Translations under genes and position numbers: made by a program
The notes under the pieces: generated by a model
What the model saw: the letters and a program-made list of their open reading frames with translations, nothing else
Told to the model about the DNA's origin: nothing
Database searches by the model: none
In this document: piece after piece, positions 1 to 9,964 of the stretch
Numbering within the stretch: the stretch's first letter is position 1
Layout: the number at the start of each line of letters is the position of its first letter
NCBI GenBank assembly: GCA_021323855.1
Contig: JAJPKE010000009.1
Location: 62,001-126,000 of the forward strand
DNA from: Chloroflexota bacterium
GTDB lineage: Bacteria; Chloroflexota; Ktedonobacteria; Ktedonobacterales; JADMIN01
Direction: 5' to 3'
DNA length: 64,000 nucleotides

Positions 1-1767
1 CTCGCTCCGCTGCGTGACCGGCTCACACTTGAAGAACGGCTCGACGCCATCAGCGAAATTCATGCTGATATTGGCTTGCAGCAACGCCTCAGCGCTGCGC
101 TGGACGGCCTCTGTGATCTGGAACGGCTGACGGCGCGCGTCGTGCAGGGAACGGCAGTGCCGCGTGAGCTACAGGCGCTGCGTATCGGGCTGAAGCAGTC
201 AGCCGAACTGGCGCATGTGCTGCGCAATGTACATGCGCCCGCGCTCAAAAGCGTTCAGCAGACGATAGACCCCTGCCCGCAGGTATGCACGCTGGTCGAG
301 CAGGCGATTGCCGATCATACCGAGCATCCGGGGCAGACTATTCGCCCTGGCTATTCCGCCGAACTGGATGGCATCGTCAGCTCAATTGCAGAAGCGCGTG
401 CCTGGATTGCCGGATTGGAGGCGATAGAGCGCGAGCGCACCGGCATCAAATCGCTCAAAGTTGGCTATAACAAAGTTTTTGGCTACTACCTGGAAGTCTC
501 CAATGCTAACCGGGCGCGCGTGCCGCCGGAATATGAGCGCCGGCAGACGCTGGTGAACGGCGAACGCTATGTGACGGTGGAACTCAAAGAGCGCGAGTCG
601 CTGGTGACGCACGCCGAGGAGCAAATTGCCGATCTCGAAACACGCCTATACCGCGAGGTTTTGCGCGAGATTGCGGCGCATCAGGCGCGGCTACGGGCGA
701 CGGCGCAGGCAGTCGCGCAGGCGGATGTCTGGCTGGCGCTGGCGTTGGTGGCGCGGGCGCGCGGCTACGTGCGCCCCGAACTCTCCGATGCAACTGATTT
801 GCACATCGTGGCTGGTCGCCATCCTATCATCGAGTCCGCGCTCGATGGCGTCGAGTTCATCGCCAACGATACCACCCTCGATTCGCTGGAAAGCGGCGCG
901 GGAGGCACCCGTATCATGCTGCTGACCGGCCCGAATATGGCGGGCAAATCCACCTATCTGCGGCAGGTGGCCACGATTGTGCTGATGGCGCAGGTTGGCT
1001 CGTTTGTGCCTGCACGCGCAGCGCGCATCGGGCTAGTGGACCGCATCTCTTGCCGGGTGGGAGCGGAGGACGACCTGGCACGCGGCCTGAGTACGTTCAT
1101 GCTGGAGATGGTGGAGACGGCGTACATTCTGCGCCAGTCCACCGCGCGCAGTCTGGTGATTCTGGATGAGGTTGGGCGTGGCACCAGCACGCATGACGGG
1201 CTGGCGATAGCGCGCGCTGTCATCGAACACCTGCATGATGCTATCGGCGCGCGTACCCTCTTTGCCACGCATTACCATGAACTGGCGATATTGGAGCGCA
1301 GCCTCGATCATCTGCGCGCCTTTCAGATGGAAGTGGTTGAGCGTGATGGCGAAGCGATATTCCTGCATCGCGTCGTCCCTGGCGCCAGTACACAGAGCTA
1401 TGGCGTGCAGGTGGCGCGTATGGCCGGGCTGCCGCCATCTGTGACTGAGCGCGCCGCCGCCATGCTCTCCGAATCCATACCGATGCCCGGCAATAGCAAT
1501 ATCATCGCTGATGATAGAGATGGCAGGCGCGTGGCTGAGCGTCCACAGGCATATAGAGCTGATGAGGACCGAGACGCCAATGAACCGGACAACGCAGTAG
1601 TCGCCACAGCTCAGCCGCAGGATGAAGAACAGTTACATGCGACACGCGAGGTTGCGCTGGCGCTGGCAAGCCTGAATATTGCTGCGATGACGCCGCTGGA
1701 AGCCATCAATGTGATCTTTTCGCTACAGCAACAGGCGCTTGCCGCCCTGCATATGCAGCGCCCATGA
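1..1767 (+). CDS. mutS: DNA mismatch repair protein MutS, C-terminal part (5' end lies outside the window)
   Basis: Frame open from base 1 (LAPLRDRLTLEERLDAISEIHADIG...); Walker A TGPNMAGKSTYLRQ, Walker B LVILDEVGRGTSTHDG, ATHYHEL motif. Confidence 0.97.
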   Translation, partial: LAPLRDRLTLEERLDAISEIHADIGLQQRLSAALDGLCDLERLTARVVQGTAVPRELQALRIGLKQSAELAHVLRNVHAPALKSVQQTIDPCPQVCTLVEQAIADHTEHPGQTIRPGYSAELDGIVSSIAEARAWIAGLEAIERERTGIKSLKVGYNKVFGYYLEVSNANRARVPPEYERRQTLVNGERYVTVELKERESLVTHAEEQIADLETRLYREVLREIAAHQARLRATAQAVAQADVWLALALVARARGYVRPELSDATDLHIVAGRHPIIESALDGVEFIANDTTLDSLESGAGGTRIMLLTGPNMAGKSTYLRQVATIVLMAQVGSFVPARAARIGLVDRISCRVGAEDDLARGLSTFMLEMVETAYILRQSTARSLVILDEVGRGTSTHDGLAIARAVIEHLHDAIGARTLFATHYHELAILERSLDHLRAFQMEVVERDGEAIFLHRVVPGASTQSYGVQVARMAGLPPSVTERAAAMLSESIPMPGNSNIIADDRDGRRVAERPQAYRADEDRDANEPDNAVVATAQPQDEEQLHATREVALALASLNIAAMTPLEAINVIFSLQQQALAALHMQRP

Positions 1768-1792
1768 GCGGGAAAGGACCGAAGGAACCAGG

Positions 1793-3556
1793 ATGAATGA
1801 ATACAATCGCATCACGACGTTGCCCCGCGCTGTGGTCGAGCGCATCGCCGCCGGAGAGGTAATCGAGCGCCCGGCTTCGGTGGTGCGCGAACTGATCGAG
1901 AACGCGCTCGATGCCCACGCCAGCACCATTCGCGTGGAACTGCGCGCAGGCGGTCTGCGGCTCATCCGTGTTCACGACAACGGCGACGGTATCGCCCCTG
2001 ACGATCTACCGCTCGCCTGCCTGCCCCATACCACTAGCAAAGTGCATGAGCTTGCCGACCTCGAACGCATCAGGACATTGGGGTTTCGTGGCGAGGCGCT
2101 GGCAAGCATCGCCGCCGTCGCTAACCTGGAAATTGCCAGCGCCCATGATAGCAGCGGCGTCGCGCAGGTCCATATGCGCCGCGCAGATGGCACGACGCAG
2201 ACGGCAACGCAGGCGCGTTCGCGTGGCACGACAGTGACGGTGCGCGCGCTGTTTCAATCCATGCCGGCGCGTCTGGCGTTGCTGGGCGCGCCGCGTAACG
2301 AGCTGGCCCGCTGCCAGGCGTTGCTACGGGGCTATGCGCTGGCCTATCCTGGCGTCGCCTTCACGCTGATACACGATGGACAACTCACACTGCACACGCC
2401 AGGGACCAATATCACCGATGCCGTCTCCTCGCTCTATGGCGCAGATGTCGCGCGGGCGCTGCTGCCCTTCGAGACGACACTTGCCGATGGCACGAAGATC
2501 AGTGGTGTCGTTTCGGCGCGCGGCTTTCACCAGGCTGGGCGCGAGGATGTGTGGGTGTTGGTGAACGGGCGCGCGGTGGCAAACCGCACATTGACAGCCG
2601 CCGTCGAATCAAGCTACCGCTCATTGCTGCCGAAGGGTCGCCATCCCTTATTAGTTGCCAGCGTGACGCTTCCACCGGAGCGGCTGGATGTGAATATTCA
2701 TCCTGCTAAGACTGATGTCTTGCTGCGGGATGAGGCTGGTGTCGCCGCCGCGCTGCGCACTGCCGTCCACGATGCGCTGGGCACATCAGCGGCCAGCATC
2801 GTGACGCCCGCGCTTCAGCCTGCGCTGCGCCCGGTCCAAATTCCTCTGAGTGTACCGCGTAAACGGCGGGGACTGCGCCTCAACGAGAAACCCGCTCGTT
2901 ATGGAGGCCATGCTATCGAACCGGAAGATGCGCCCATCGTTGGACCATTGCCAGCGTTGGAGCCATTGGCGCAGTTTGACGATGCGCTCATTCTGGCGCG
3001 TTCGACGGTTGGCGACCTGTTTCTGGTGGATCAGCATCGTGCCCATGAGCGTGTCCTCTATGAACGCCTGCTCAAACAGCGTGCAGCCCTGCTGGAAGAA
3101 GATGGTATGTTGCCGCTGGACGCCGATGAAGTACACAGCGCAGGACAATTGTTGCTGGAACCGCTGCTGGTGGAATTGACGGCAGCGCAGGCGGCGTTGT
3201 TGGTACCACGATTGACGGAACTCAGCGCGCTGGGGTTGGCCTGCCAGCCGTTCGGTGGCAGCGTCTTTCTCGTGCGCTCGGTGCCCTACTTGCCCGGCGC
3301 AGCGCAGGCGCCCGCCGATCTAGCGCGCACACTCACCGAAACCGCCGCCTGGGAAGGCGAGGATTGGATGGCGCGGGTTAGCACCGCGCTCGCGTGCCGC
3401 AGCGCCATCCGCCGTGGCCAACCATTAGCGGCATCAGAGCAACGGTCGTTGCTAGCGGACTTTCAGCAGGTGACGACGCCTGCCGTCTGCCCGCATGGCA
3501 GCCCAATCGTGCTGCGCTATGGCCGCAACTATCTCACCCGTCTCTTCGAGTGGTAA
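1793..3556 (+). CDS. mutL: DNA mismatch repair protein MutL
   Basis: GHKL motifs ERIAAGEVIERPASVVRELIENALDA, DNGDGI, TLGFRGEALASI; directly downstream of mutS; internal ATG at 1793 is the likely start. Confidence 0.97.
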   Translation: MNEYNRITTLPRAVVERIAAGEVIERPASVVRELIENALDAHASTIRVELRAGGLRLIRVHDNGDGIAPDDLPLACLPHTTSKVHELADLERIRTLGFRGEALASIAAVANLEIASAHDSSGVAQVHMRRADGTTQTATQARSRGTTVTVRALFQSMPARLALLGAPRNELARCQALLRGYALAYPGVAFTLIHDGQLTLHTPGTNITDAVSSLYGADVARALLPFETTLADGTKISGVVSARGFHQAGREDVWVLVNGRAVANRTLTAAVESSYRSLLPKGRHPLLVASVTLPPERLDVNIHPAKTDVLLRDEAGVAAALRTAVHDALGTSAASIVTPALQPALRPVQIPLSVPRKRRGLRLNEKPARYGGHAIEPEDAPIVGPLPALEPLAQFDDALILARSTVGDLFLVDQHRAHERVLYERLLKQRAALLEEDGMLPLDADEVHSAGQLLLEPLLVELTAAQAALLVPRLTELSALGLACQPFGGSVFLVRSVPYLPGAAQAPADLARTLTETAAWEGEDWMARVSTALACRSAIRRGQPLAASEQRSLLADFQQVTTPAVCPHGSPIVLRYGRNYLTRLFEW

Positions 3557-3579
3557 TCGCCTTCATAAAAGAACCAGGC

Positions 3580-4512
3580 TCACTGTGATCTCACCCGCTT
3601 GATATCGAAGTCCGCCAGCAGGTCGGTGAGGCTGACAGGTTCGCCAGGCGGCCAGAGGCCACAACTCGACGCAAGTATACCCAACACCTGCGCTGGCGTC
3701 ATGCCCTGCGCGCGCAACGTCGCCAGCCCTGCCGAAGCATCACGTTTCGCCATTCGCACGCCGCTGTCATCCAACAGCAGCGGCACATGGGCGTATTCTG
3801 TGGGGCGCTGATAGCCAAGCGCATCAAAGAGTGCCAGTTGCCGCGCCGTTGAGGAGAGCAGATCAGCGCCACGCACTACCTGCGTTACGCCCATCAGCGC
3901 ATCGTCCACGACGACGGCAAGCTGATAGGACACGATGCCGTCGCTGCGCAACACCACGAAATCGCCGCAGCGTTCAGCCACTGACTCCCTTTGCGGTCCG
4001 GCCAACGCATCGGTGAAGGACAGCGGCGGCGATGGCGCGCGGAATCGTAGCGCCGGTCTCCGTCCCTGCGCCTCATATTGGTGGCGTTGGCGCTTCGTAA
4101 GCGTGCGACAGGTGCCGGGATAGCGCGGGCCATCCTCGCCGGCCTGTGGCGCACTGGCGATCCGCGCCAATTCTGCGCGAGTGCAGTAGCAGGGGTACAA
4201 TTGTCCCTCGGCTCGTAACCGTGCCAGCGCCGCGCGGTAGAGGTCCTGGCGCGCAGACTGGGTATAAGGACCATACAAACCACCGATATCTGGTCCTTCA
4301 TCCCAATCCAGCCCCAGCCAGCGCAAATCGGCGAGAATGCCTGCGGCAGCGCCTGGGCGCACACGTGGCAGGTCAAGATCTTCGATGCGCAGGATGAATG
4401 CGCCACCAACGTGTCGCGCCACTAGCCACGCCAGCAGCGCCGTGCGTAGATTGCCCAGGTGCAGTGCCCCGGTTGGCGAAGGCGCATAGCGTCCGCGCAC
4501 GCCGCCAATCAT
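3580..4512 (-). CDS. gluQ: Glutamyl-Q tRNA(Asp) synthetase
   Basis: RYAPSPTGALHLGNLRTALLAW class I signature, CYCTRAEL...C zinc site, short (310 aa) with no anticodon-binding domain. Confidence 0.9.
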   Translation of the reverse strand: MIGGVRGRYAPSPTGALHLGNLRTALLAWLVARHVGGAFILRIEDLDLPRVRPGAAAGILADLRWLGLDWDEGPDIGGLYGPYTQSARQDLYRAALARLRAEGQLYPCYCTRAELARIASAPQAGEDGPRYPGTCRTLTKRQRHQYEAQGRRPALRFRAPSPPLSFTDALAGPQRESVAERCGDFVVLRSDGIVSYQLAVVVDDALMGVTQVVRGADLLSSTARQLALFDALGYQRPTEYAHVPLLLDDSGVRMAKRDASAGLATLRAQGMTPAQVLGILASSCGLWPPGEPVSLTDLLADFDIKRVRSQ

Positions 4513-5273
4513 CCTACCGGCTCCGTCGGCTCAGCAGGCTCAGGCGCTTCGTCTGCTGGCGTGCCCATTTCATCGGCGGGATATGGCGGTGTACAGGCTC
4601 CCGACCAGGGGCAGGTGCCAGGACGATGGCGCAGGTCCGGCGCTGCCGCTCCTGGCAGCGTCGTATGGTTAAGCAGCGTGGAGACGAGGCAAATAGGCAG
4701 CCCAATGACGCCCAGGTGGCATCCGTGCATTGCCGCCACGGGATGGAAGCCAGGATGTTGTATTGAGTAGGCGCCAGCTTTATCCAGTGGATCGCCGGTG
4801 GCGACATAGGCGGCAATCTCTTCGTCGCTGTAGTCGCGCATCAGCACGCGCGTCGTCGCAGTTGCCGCAACGACGCAGCCATTCTCTTCGGCCAGCGCCA
4901 CGCCGGTCGCCACGATATGCTCACGCCCGCGGAGGTCGCGTAGCATCGTCTCAGCCTCGGCAAGATCGCGCGGCTTCGGCAGTGAACGGCCATCGAGCAG
5001 CACAGTGGTGTCGGCGCTGAGAATGCGCCCCCACTTGTTCTGCTTCACGAGTTCTTCGCGCGCCGCCAGCGCCTTCGCCAGCGCCAGATATTGCCCCAGC
5101 GTCGCCAGGTCGCCGGTATAACCAGCGGTCAGCGCGTCCTCATCCACAGGCACGACAAATAGCTCGAAGGCGATTCCCGCCTGCGTCAGCAGTTGCCGCC
5201 GGCGTGGCGACGATGAGGCGAGATACAGCGGACGCGAGGGTTTCGCTCTCGTGGTCATGGGTATGTGTGGCAT
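4509..5273 (-). CDS. maf: Maf-family nucleotide pyrophosphatase with extra Pro/Glu-rich C-terminal tail
   Basis: LYLASSSPRRRQLLTQAGI, SADTTVLLDG, GAYSIQHPG motifs; 4-nt overlap with gluQ. Confidence 0.9.
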   Translation of the reverse strand: MPHIPMTTRAKPSRPLYLASSSPRRRQLLTQAGIAFELFVVPVDEDALTAGYTGDLATLGQYLALAKALAAREELVKQNKWGRILSADTTVLLDGRSLPKPRDLAEAETMLRDLRGREHIVATGVALAEENGCVVAATATTRVLMRDYSDEEIAAYVATGDPLDKAGAYSIQHPGFHPVAAMHGCHLGVIGLPICLVSTLLNHTTLPGAAAPDLRHRPGTCPWSGACTPPYPADEMGTPADEAPEPAEPTEPVG

Positions 5274-6676
5274 TACGAAGCCTCCAGCACGACGATGGTT
5301 TCGATATGGGCGGTCTGCGGGAACATATCCAGCGGCTGCACAGACCTGATGCGATAGGCGCTCTGTTTCAGGCAGAGATATGCGAGGTCGCGCGCCAGCG
5401 TATCTGGATTGCAGGAGACGTAGATGACGCGCGGCAACGGGCGCTCAACTAGCGCGTCCAGCACAGGACGCTGGCAGCCGGCGCGTGGTGGGTCAATCAC
5501 CAGGCCGTCCAACCGGCACGTCATCGCAGGCAATAGAGCCTCCACTTTTCCCTGAAGTATCTCAACGTTGTTCACGTCGCGCAGATTCCAGCGCGCGTCT
5601 CGCACCGCGCTCGCCGACTCTTCGATGGCGATGACCGAACTGACGCGCTCCGCCATCAGACGCGCGAACGTGCCGACACCACAATACGCATCCACCCACG
5701 TAGTGCCCTCGCCGGAGGGAATACTACCCAGCACCAGCTCGGCCATTTTGTTTGCCTGGGTGGTATTTGTCTGGAAGAAGGAGCTTGGGCGAATCCGAAA
5801 GGAGATGCCGCAAAGCGATTCTTCCATATCGCTCTCGCGCACGGTCAATCCAGCGGCCTCCAATTCTGCACGCGCGCTCGCATCAGGCTCTGGCTGGAGC
5901 AAAAGGTGATTGCTAGCCTCGCTATAGCGCATGAGGACCTGCGGCTGAGGCAGCGGTTGGCGCGAGAGCACCGCCAGCGCGTCGTTGATGCGCTCATGCG
6001 CTATCGGGCAGTTGGTGAGCGGTAGCACGCGATGTGTGCCGCGCGCCGTCAACCCTGCCTGTCCATCACGGTTGACAGAGAAGCGCATATGATTGCGATA
6101 GTGCCAGGGCGAGGCGCAACCGATGGCTGGCAACACTTGCTGCTCTGCGAACCCTGCCCCAGCCAGCGCCGCGCGCACCCGCCCCGTCTTCCAATCGAGT
6201 TGCGCCTGATAGGCGAGATGCTGGAACTGGCAGCCGCCACATGCGCCAAAGACCGGGCAGACGGTTTGCACCCGCTCAGGCGACGCTTCGATGATGGAGA
6301 GCACGCGCACTACCGGCGGCGGCACATGCTTGGCTCGTTTGCGTCCTGGACGCGGCAAGCTCCAGGAGGCTTCTACTTCGACGATTTCGCCGGGCAGCCC
6401 GCCGACGAAGATCAGTTCATCGGGTGTCATCATCTCGCCGCGCCCGTAGACCTCCTCGAATTCGGCAGGCGCAGGCGTGTGCAGTATCTCGATGACTCTG
6501 CCGTGCGCCTCGCCATTGGCAAGGAATCCTTCAACGGCGACGCGATAGCGCCCGACGACATAACGCCGGGCCGGAACTGATGTAGTGATTAGGGCTGCTT
6601 CTGTTGCTTCTAATTTTTCCGTTGCTTCGGATGCGCCTGAAATGATAGTACCGTCCCGCTGTTCTTGTTGCTCCAC
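5273..6676 (-). CDS. Class I SAM-dependent 23S rRNA uracil-C5 methyltransferase (RumA/RlmD-like)
   Basis: CPVFGACGGCQFQHLAYQAQLDWK Fe-S cluster motif, VDAYCGVGTFA, DPPRAGC, VIYVSCNPDTLARDL. Confidence 0.92.
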   Translation of the reverse strand: MEQQEQRDGTIISGASEATEKLEATEAALITTSVPARRYVVGRYRVAVEGFLANGEAHGRVIEILHTPAPAEFEEVYGRGEMMTPDELIFVGGLPGEIVEVEASWSLPRPGRKRAKHVPPPVVRVLSIIEASPERVQTVCPVFGACGGCQFQHLAYQAQLDWKTGRVRAALAGAGFAEQQVLPAIGCASPWHYRNHMRFSVNRDGQAGLTARGTHRVLPLTNCPIAHERINDALAVLSRQPLPQPQVLMRYSEASNHLLLQPEPDASARAELEAAGLTVRESDMEESLCGISFRIRPSSFFQTNTTQANKMAELVLGSIPSGEGTTWVDAYCGVGTFARLMAERVSSVIAIEESASAVRDARWNLRDVNNVEILQGKVEALLPAMTCRLDGLVIDPPRAGCQRPVLDALVERPLPRVIYVSCNPDTLARDLAYLCLKQSAYRIRSVQPLDMFPQTAHIETIVVLEAS

Positions 6677-6842
6677 TGTCTCAGTTGATCCTGATGCTGT
6701 ATGGGTGTTCTTGGTCTCGAAAACAACGAGAGTATAGCATATTTACTGGCGGCGCTTGCTGAGAAGATGCTACGGTAATGAAGAAGTTAGCGCATCAGAC
6801 GGGTGGATGGGCGCATCGAGAGCAAGAGAAGGCAAAAGCACG

Positions 6843-8567
6843 ATGATACAACTCTCGCAGACTAGCCGGGCGGCGGCTTTGGCGCAGATGGCAACAACTC
6901 CGCTGGATGTGCTAGTGATTGGCGGTGGCATAACTGGCGCTGGCGTCGCGTTGGATGCGGTGGCGCGCGGCTATCGCGCCGGCCTGATTGAGCGACACGA
7001 CTTTGCCAGCGGCACCAGCAGCCGCTCTACCAAACTGGTGCATGGCGGGATACGCTATCTGCCGCAGTTCGATGTGCCACTGGTGCGCGAAGCGTTGATC
7101 GAGCGCGGGCGCTTGCTGCGCAACGCGCCGCATCTGGTGCAGCCGCTCTCCTTTATCCTGCCGCTCTACGCGAGTTCGAGGCATCCGGTTGGCTTGCCGA
7201 TTGCGCCGCCGCTCGGTATTGGGCTAGGGCTGATCCTCGGCACTGGGCTGACGATGTATGACGGCCTCGCCGGGCAGGAGAACATTGCGCCGCATCACCG
7301 GCTCACCAGCGAAGAGGTGATCCAGCGCGCACCCTGTCTGCGGCCCGATGGCCTGAAGACTGGATTTGCCTATTTCGATGCGCAGACTGATGACACGCGC
7401 CTGACGCTGGCTGTCTTGCTCTCCGCCGCCGAACGTGGCGCATTGCTGGCTAATTACTGCGAGGCGTTGGCCTTCATCAAGGATCCTGAGGGCGCCATTG
7501 TGGGTGTCGAGGCGCGTAGCACGCTGTGCAATGACGCTGGCGCTGAGGAAGCTACGACCCAGCCAATCACCATTCGCGCGAAGTATATCGTCAACGCAAC
7601 CGGCGTCTGGGCGGAGGAGACAGAACGACTGGCTGGCGACATGCCCAACCTGGATATTGCGCCAAGCAAAGGCACACATCTCGTCTTTGCCAAAGAAGCC
7701 TTTGATCTTGGCGATGAAGCTATCGTCCTGCCGGAGACCGAAGATCAGCGCATCATTTTCATCGTACCCTGGCTCTCACGCGCGCTGGTTGGCACGACGG
7801 ATGAAGCCGCTGAGCGTATCGAAAATCCAGTAGCGACGGAGCAGGAGATTGATTACCTGTTGGAGCATCTCAATCGCTTCATTCGCAAACCTGTCACACG
7901 CGACGATATTCTCGCCACTTACGCTGGCTATCGTCCGCTGCTGAAGCTGCGCAGAAGCCGCACGCCAGCGCGCCTCTCGCGCACGCATACGGTCGTCGAG
8001 GGGGATGATGGCCTGATTTCGATCTCCGGCGGCAAGCTGACGACCTATCGCCGCATGGCGCAGGATGTACTTGACCGCATTGACGAACGCGAAGGCCGGC
8101 ACTCCGGCCATCCAACAACCAGAATGGCGCTGGCGGGCAGCGTCAATTGGTTTGACACGCGCGCAGCGTTCCTGCGGCGTGCGCGTTCTCTTGCGCTGAC
8201 ACCGGCCATTGCTGAACACCTGAGCGCGGCGTATGGCACAGCAGCCAGCGCGATTCTCGATCTTGTTGATGCGCAGGCGGAACTAGGAAGCCGCCTGGTG
8301 GACGATCTCCCCTATATCGCGGCTGAGGTGGTGTATGCCTGTCGCGCAGAACTGGCTCTGACGCTCGAAGATGTGTTAGCGCGGCGGACGCATATCGCCA
8401 TCGAAGAACGTTCGCGTGGTACAACGATAGCGCCCCATGTCGCTACGTTGATGGCGCAGGAACTTGGCTGGCCAGAGGCGGAGCAGCAACGGCAGCTAGC
8501 CGAGTATAACGCTTTTGCGCTCGAACAGGCGGGTCCGCTCCAGCAGGCGATTCCGGCGCTGTCCTAG
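6843..8567 (+). CDS. glpD: Glycerol-3-phosphate dehydrogenase (FAD-dependent)
   Basis: DVLVIGGGITGAGVALDAVARGY Rossmann motif, FASGTSSRSTKLVHGGIRYL, LISISGGKLTTYRRMAQD; start at internal ATG. Confidence 0.94.
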   Translation: MIQLSQTSRAAALAQMATTPLDVLVIGGGITGAGVALDAVARGYRAGLIERHDFASGTSSRSTKLVHGGIRYLPQFDVPLVREALIERGRLLRNAPHLVQPLSFILPLYASSRHPVGLPIAPPLGIGLGLILGTGLTMYDGLAGQENIAPHHRLTSEEVIQRAPCLRPDGLKTGFAYFDAQTDDTRLTLAVLLSAAERGALLANYCEALAFIKDPEGAIVGVEARSTLCNDAGAEEATTQPITIRAKYIVNATGVWAEETERLAGDMPNLDIAPSKGTHLVFAKEAFDLGDEAIVLPETEDQRIIFIVPWLSRALVGTTDEAAERIENPVATEQEIDYLLEHLNRFIRKPVTRDDILATYAGYRPLLKLRRSRTPARLSRTHTVVEGDDGLISISGGKLTTYRRMAQDVLDRIDEREGRHSGHPTTRMALAGSVNWFDTRAAFLRRARSLALTPAIAEHLSAAYGTAASAILDLVDAQAELGSRLVDDLPYIAAEVVYACRAELALTLEDVLARRTHIAIEERSRGTTIAPHVATLMAQELGWPEAEQQRQLAEYNAFALEQAGPLQQAIPALS

Positions 8568-8612
8568 CTGGTTGTCCTAGCTGGTTGTCGAGAGCTGGTC
8601 GTTGAGCCATTT

Positions 8613-9767
8613 TCAATGAGTTTGCGCAAGCACAGGTTTCCCCGCGCCTGAGATTTTCCCCAATTGAGCGGCAATCTGCGCGGCGGCAATCGGCGCTTCC
8701 TGGCGAATATTGTTCAGCGTGCCGGCGATGCCGTAGTTGTAGCCCACGAAGTAGAGGTTGGGATGGTCGAGACTGCGCACGCGGTCACGCTTGGGGAAGC
8801 CCCGCTCGTCGAAGCTGATGAGGCCATCGAGGTAGCCCAACGCTGGCTGGAACCCAGTTGCCAGTAGCACAGCATCAAAGGGCTGGCGCGTACCGTCAGC
8901 GAATGTGACCTCTTGCTCGCCGAACGACGTGACCGCTGGTTTCACCTGGATGCGTTCCTCGCGCACGGCGTTAATGAAGCTCAGACCGATGATGGGGATG
9001 CCATGCGCCTGAAGCAGCGGCTCTGGCGATTTGGGAATACCTGCGCTTTGTAATCGTGCCTCTGCGCGTTTGAGCAGCACTTTTGCGACAACTCGCGTAA
9101 CCGCCGGTGGCAGGCGCAAGACCAGCAAGCCCCAGAGCTGAATGGGAACGCCAAGCAGGCTCAGCGGCACGACGTTCACGCCGTTGCGAATGGCGACGGT
9201 TGTGCTTGCCGCCCGCTTCATTACATCCACGGCGATTTCGGCCCCGGAATTGCCAGCGCCGATGATGAGCACGCGCTTGCCGGCGAACGGTGCGGCATTC
9301 TTATAGCTGGACGTATGCTGGATGCTGCCGCGAAACGTTTCCATACCAGGCCAGTGTGGTTCCACGGGCGCGGCGAAGATGCCGGAGGCCGCGACGAGTA
9401 TCTTGCTGCGGAAGGTATCGCTGGCCGTCGTCACCAGCCATCCGTCGTCGGTCTGTTGCGCAGTCTGGACGCGCTGGCCCGTTCGCGGAACAATGTCAAA
9501 GTGCCGGGCGTAGTCCTGAAGGTAGGAGACCACCTGATCCCGTGATGCGTAGAGGGGATAGGTGCGCGGCATGGGATAGCGCGGCAAGCCCGAATAGCGG
9601 CGTATCGTATGCAGTTTCAACGCATCGTAGCCTGCGGCCCAGCTCTGGGCAGGCGCATCCCCAGCTTCGAGGACGAGCGCATCAATGCCATAGTGTTTCA
9701 GGCAGGCGGCGGTTGCCAGACCGGCAGCGCCCGCGCCGATGATGAGCACATCGCTTGCGGTTTCCAT
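8613..9767 (-). CDS. Flavin-containing monooxygenase / CzcO-type NAD(P)-binding oxidoreductase
   Basis: VLIIGAGAAGLATAACLKHYGI, second Rossmann motif VLIIGAGNSGAEIAVD, LLATGFQP; probable start METASDV at 9767. Confidence 0.9.
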   Translation of the reverse strand: METASDVLIIGAGAAGLATAACLKHYGIDALVLEAGDAPAQSWAAGYDALKLHTIRRYSGLPRYPMPRTYPLYASRDQVVSYLQDYARHFDIVPRTGQRVQTAQQTDDGWLVTTASDTFRSKILVAASGIFAAPVEPHWPGMETFRGSIQHTSSYKNAAPFAGKRVLIIGAGNSGAEIAVDVMKRAASTTVAIRNGVNVVPLSLLGVPIQLWGLLVLRLPPAVTRVVAKVLLKRAEARLQSAGIPKSPEPLLQAHGIPIIGLSFINAVREERIQVKPAVTSFGEQEVTFADGTRQPFDAVLLATGFQPALGYLDGLISFDERGFPKRDRVRSLDHPNLYFVGYNYGIAGTLNNIRQEAPIAAAQIAAQLGKISGAGKPVLAQTH

Positions 9768-9964
9768 CTCTGTCTCCTGTCTGCTAGGACGCGCGCTGTG
9801 GGCAATTTGGCCCATAGCATACGGCATCAGTGGATATCTATGCAATGATTTGGTTGTGTTGGATTGCTCCTCATTACTGGTTATTTGACAGAAGGGTGCG
9901 CTGCTCCTACAATTGCCAGAAAAAGCGCCAATTGTCAGAATGAATGTAGACAGGGAGGAATAGA

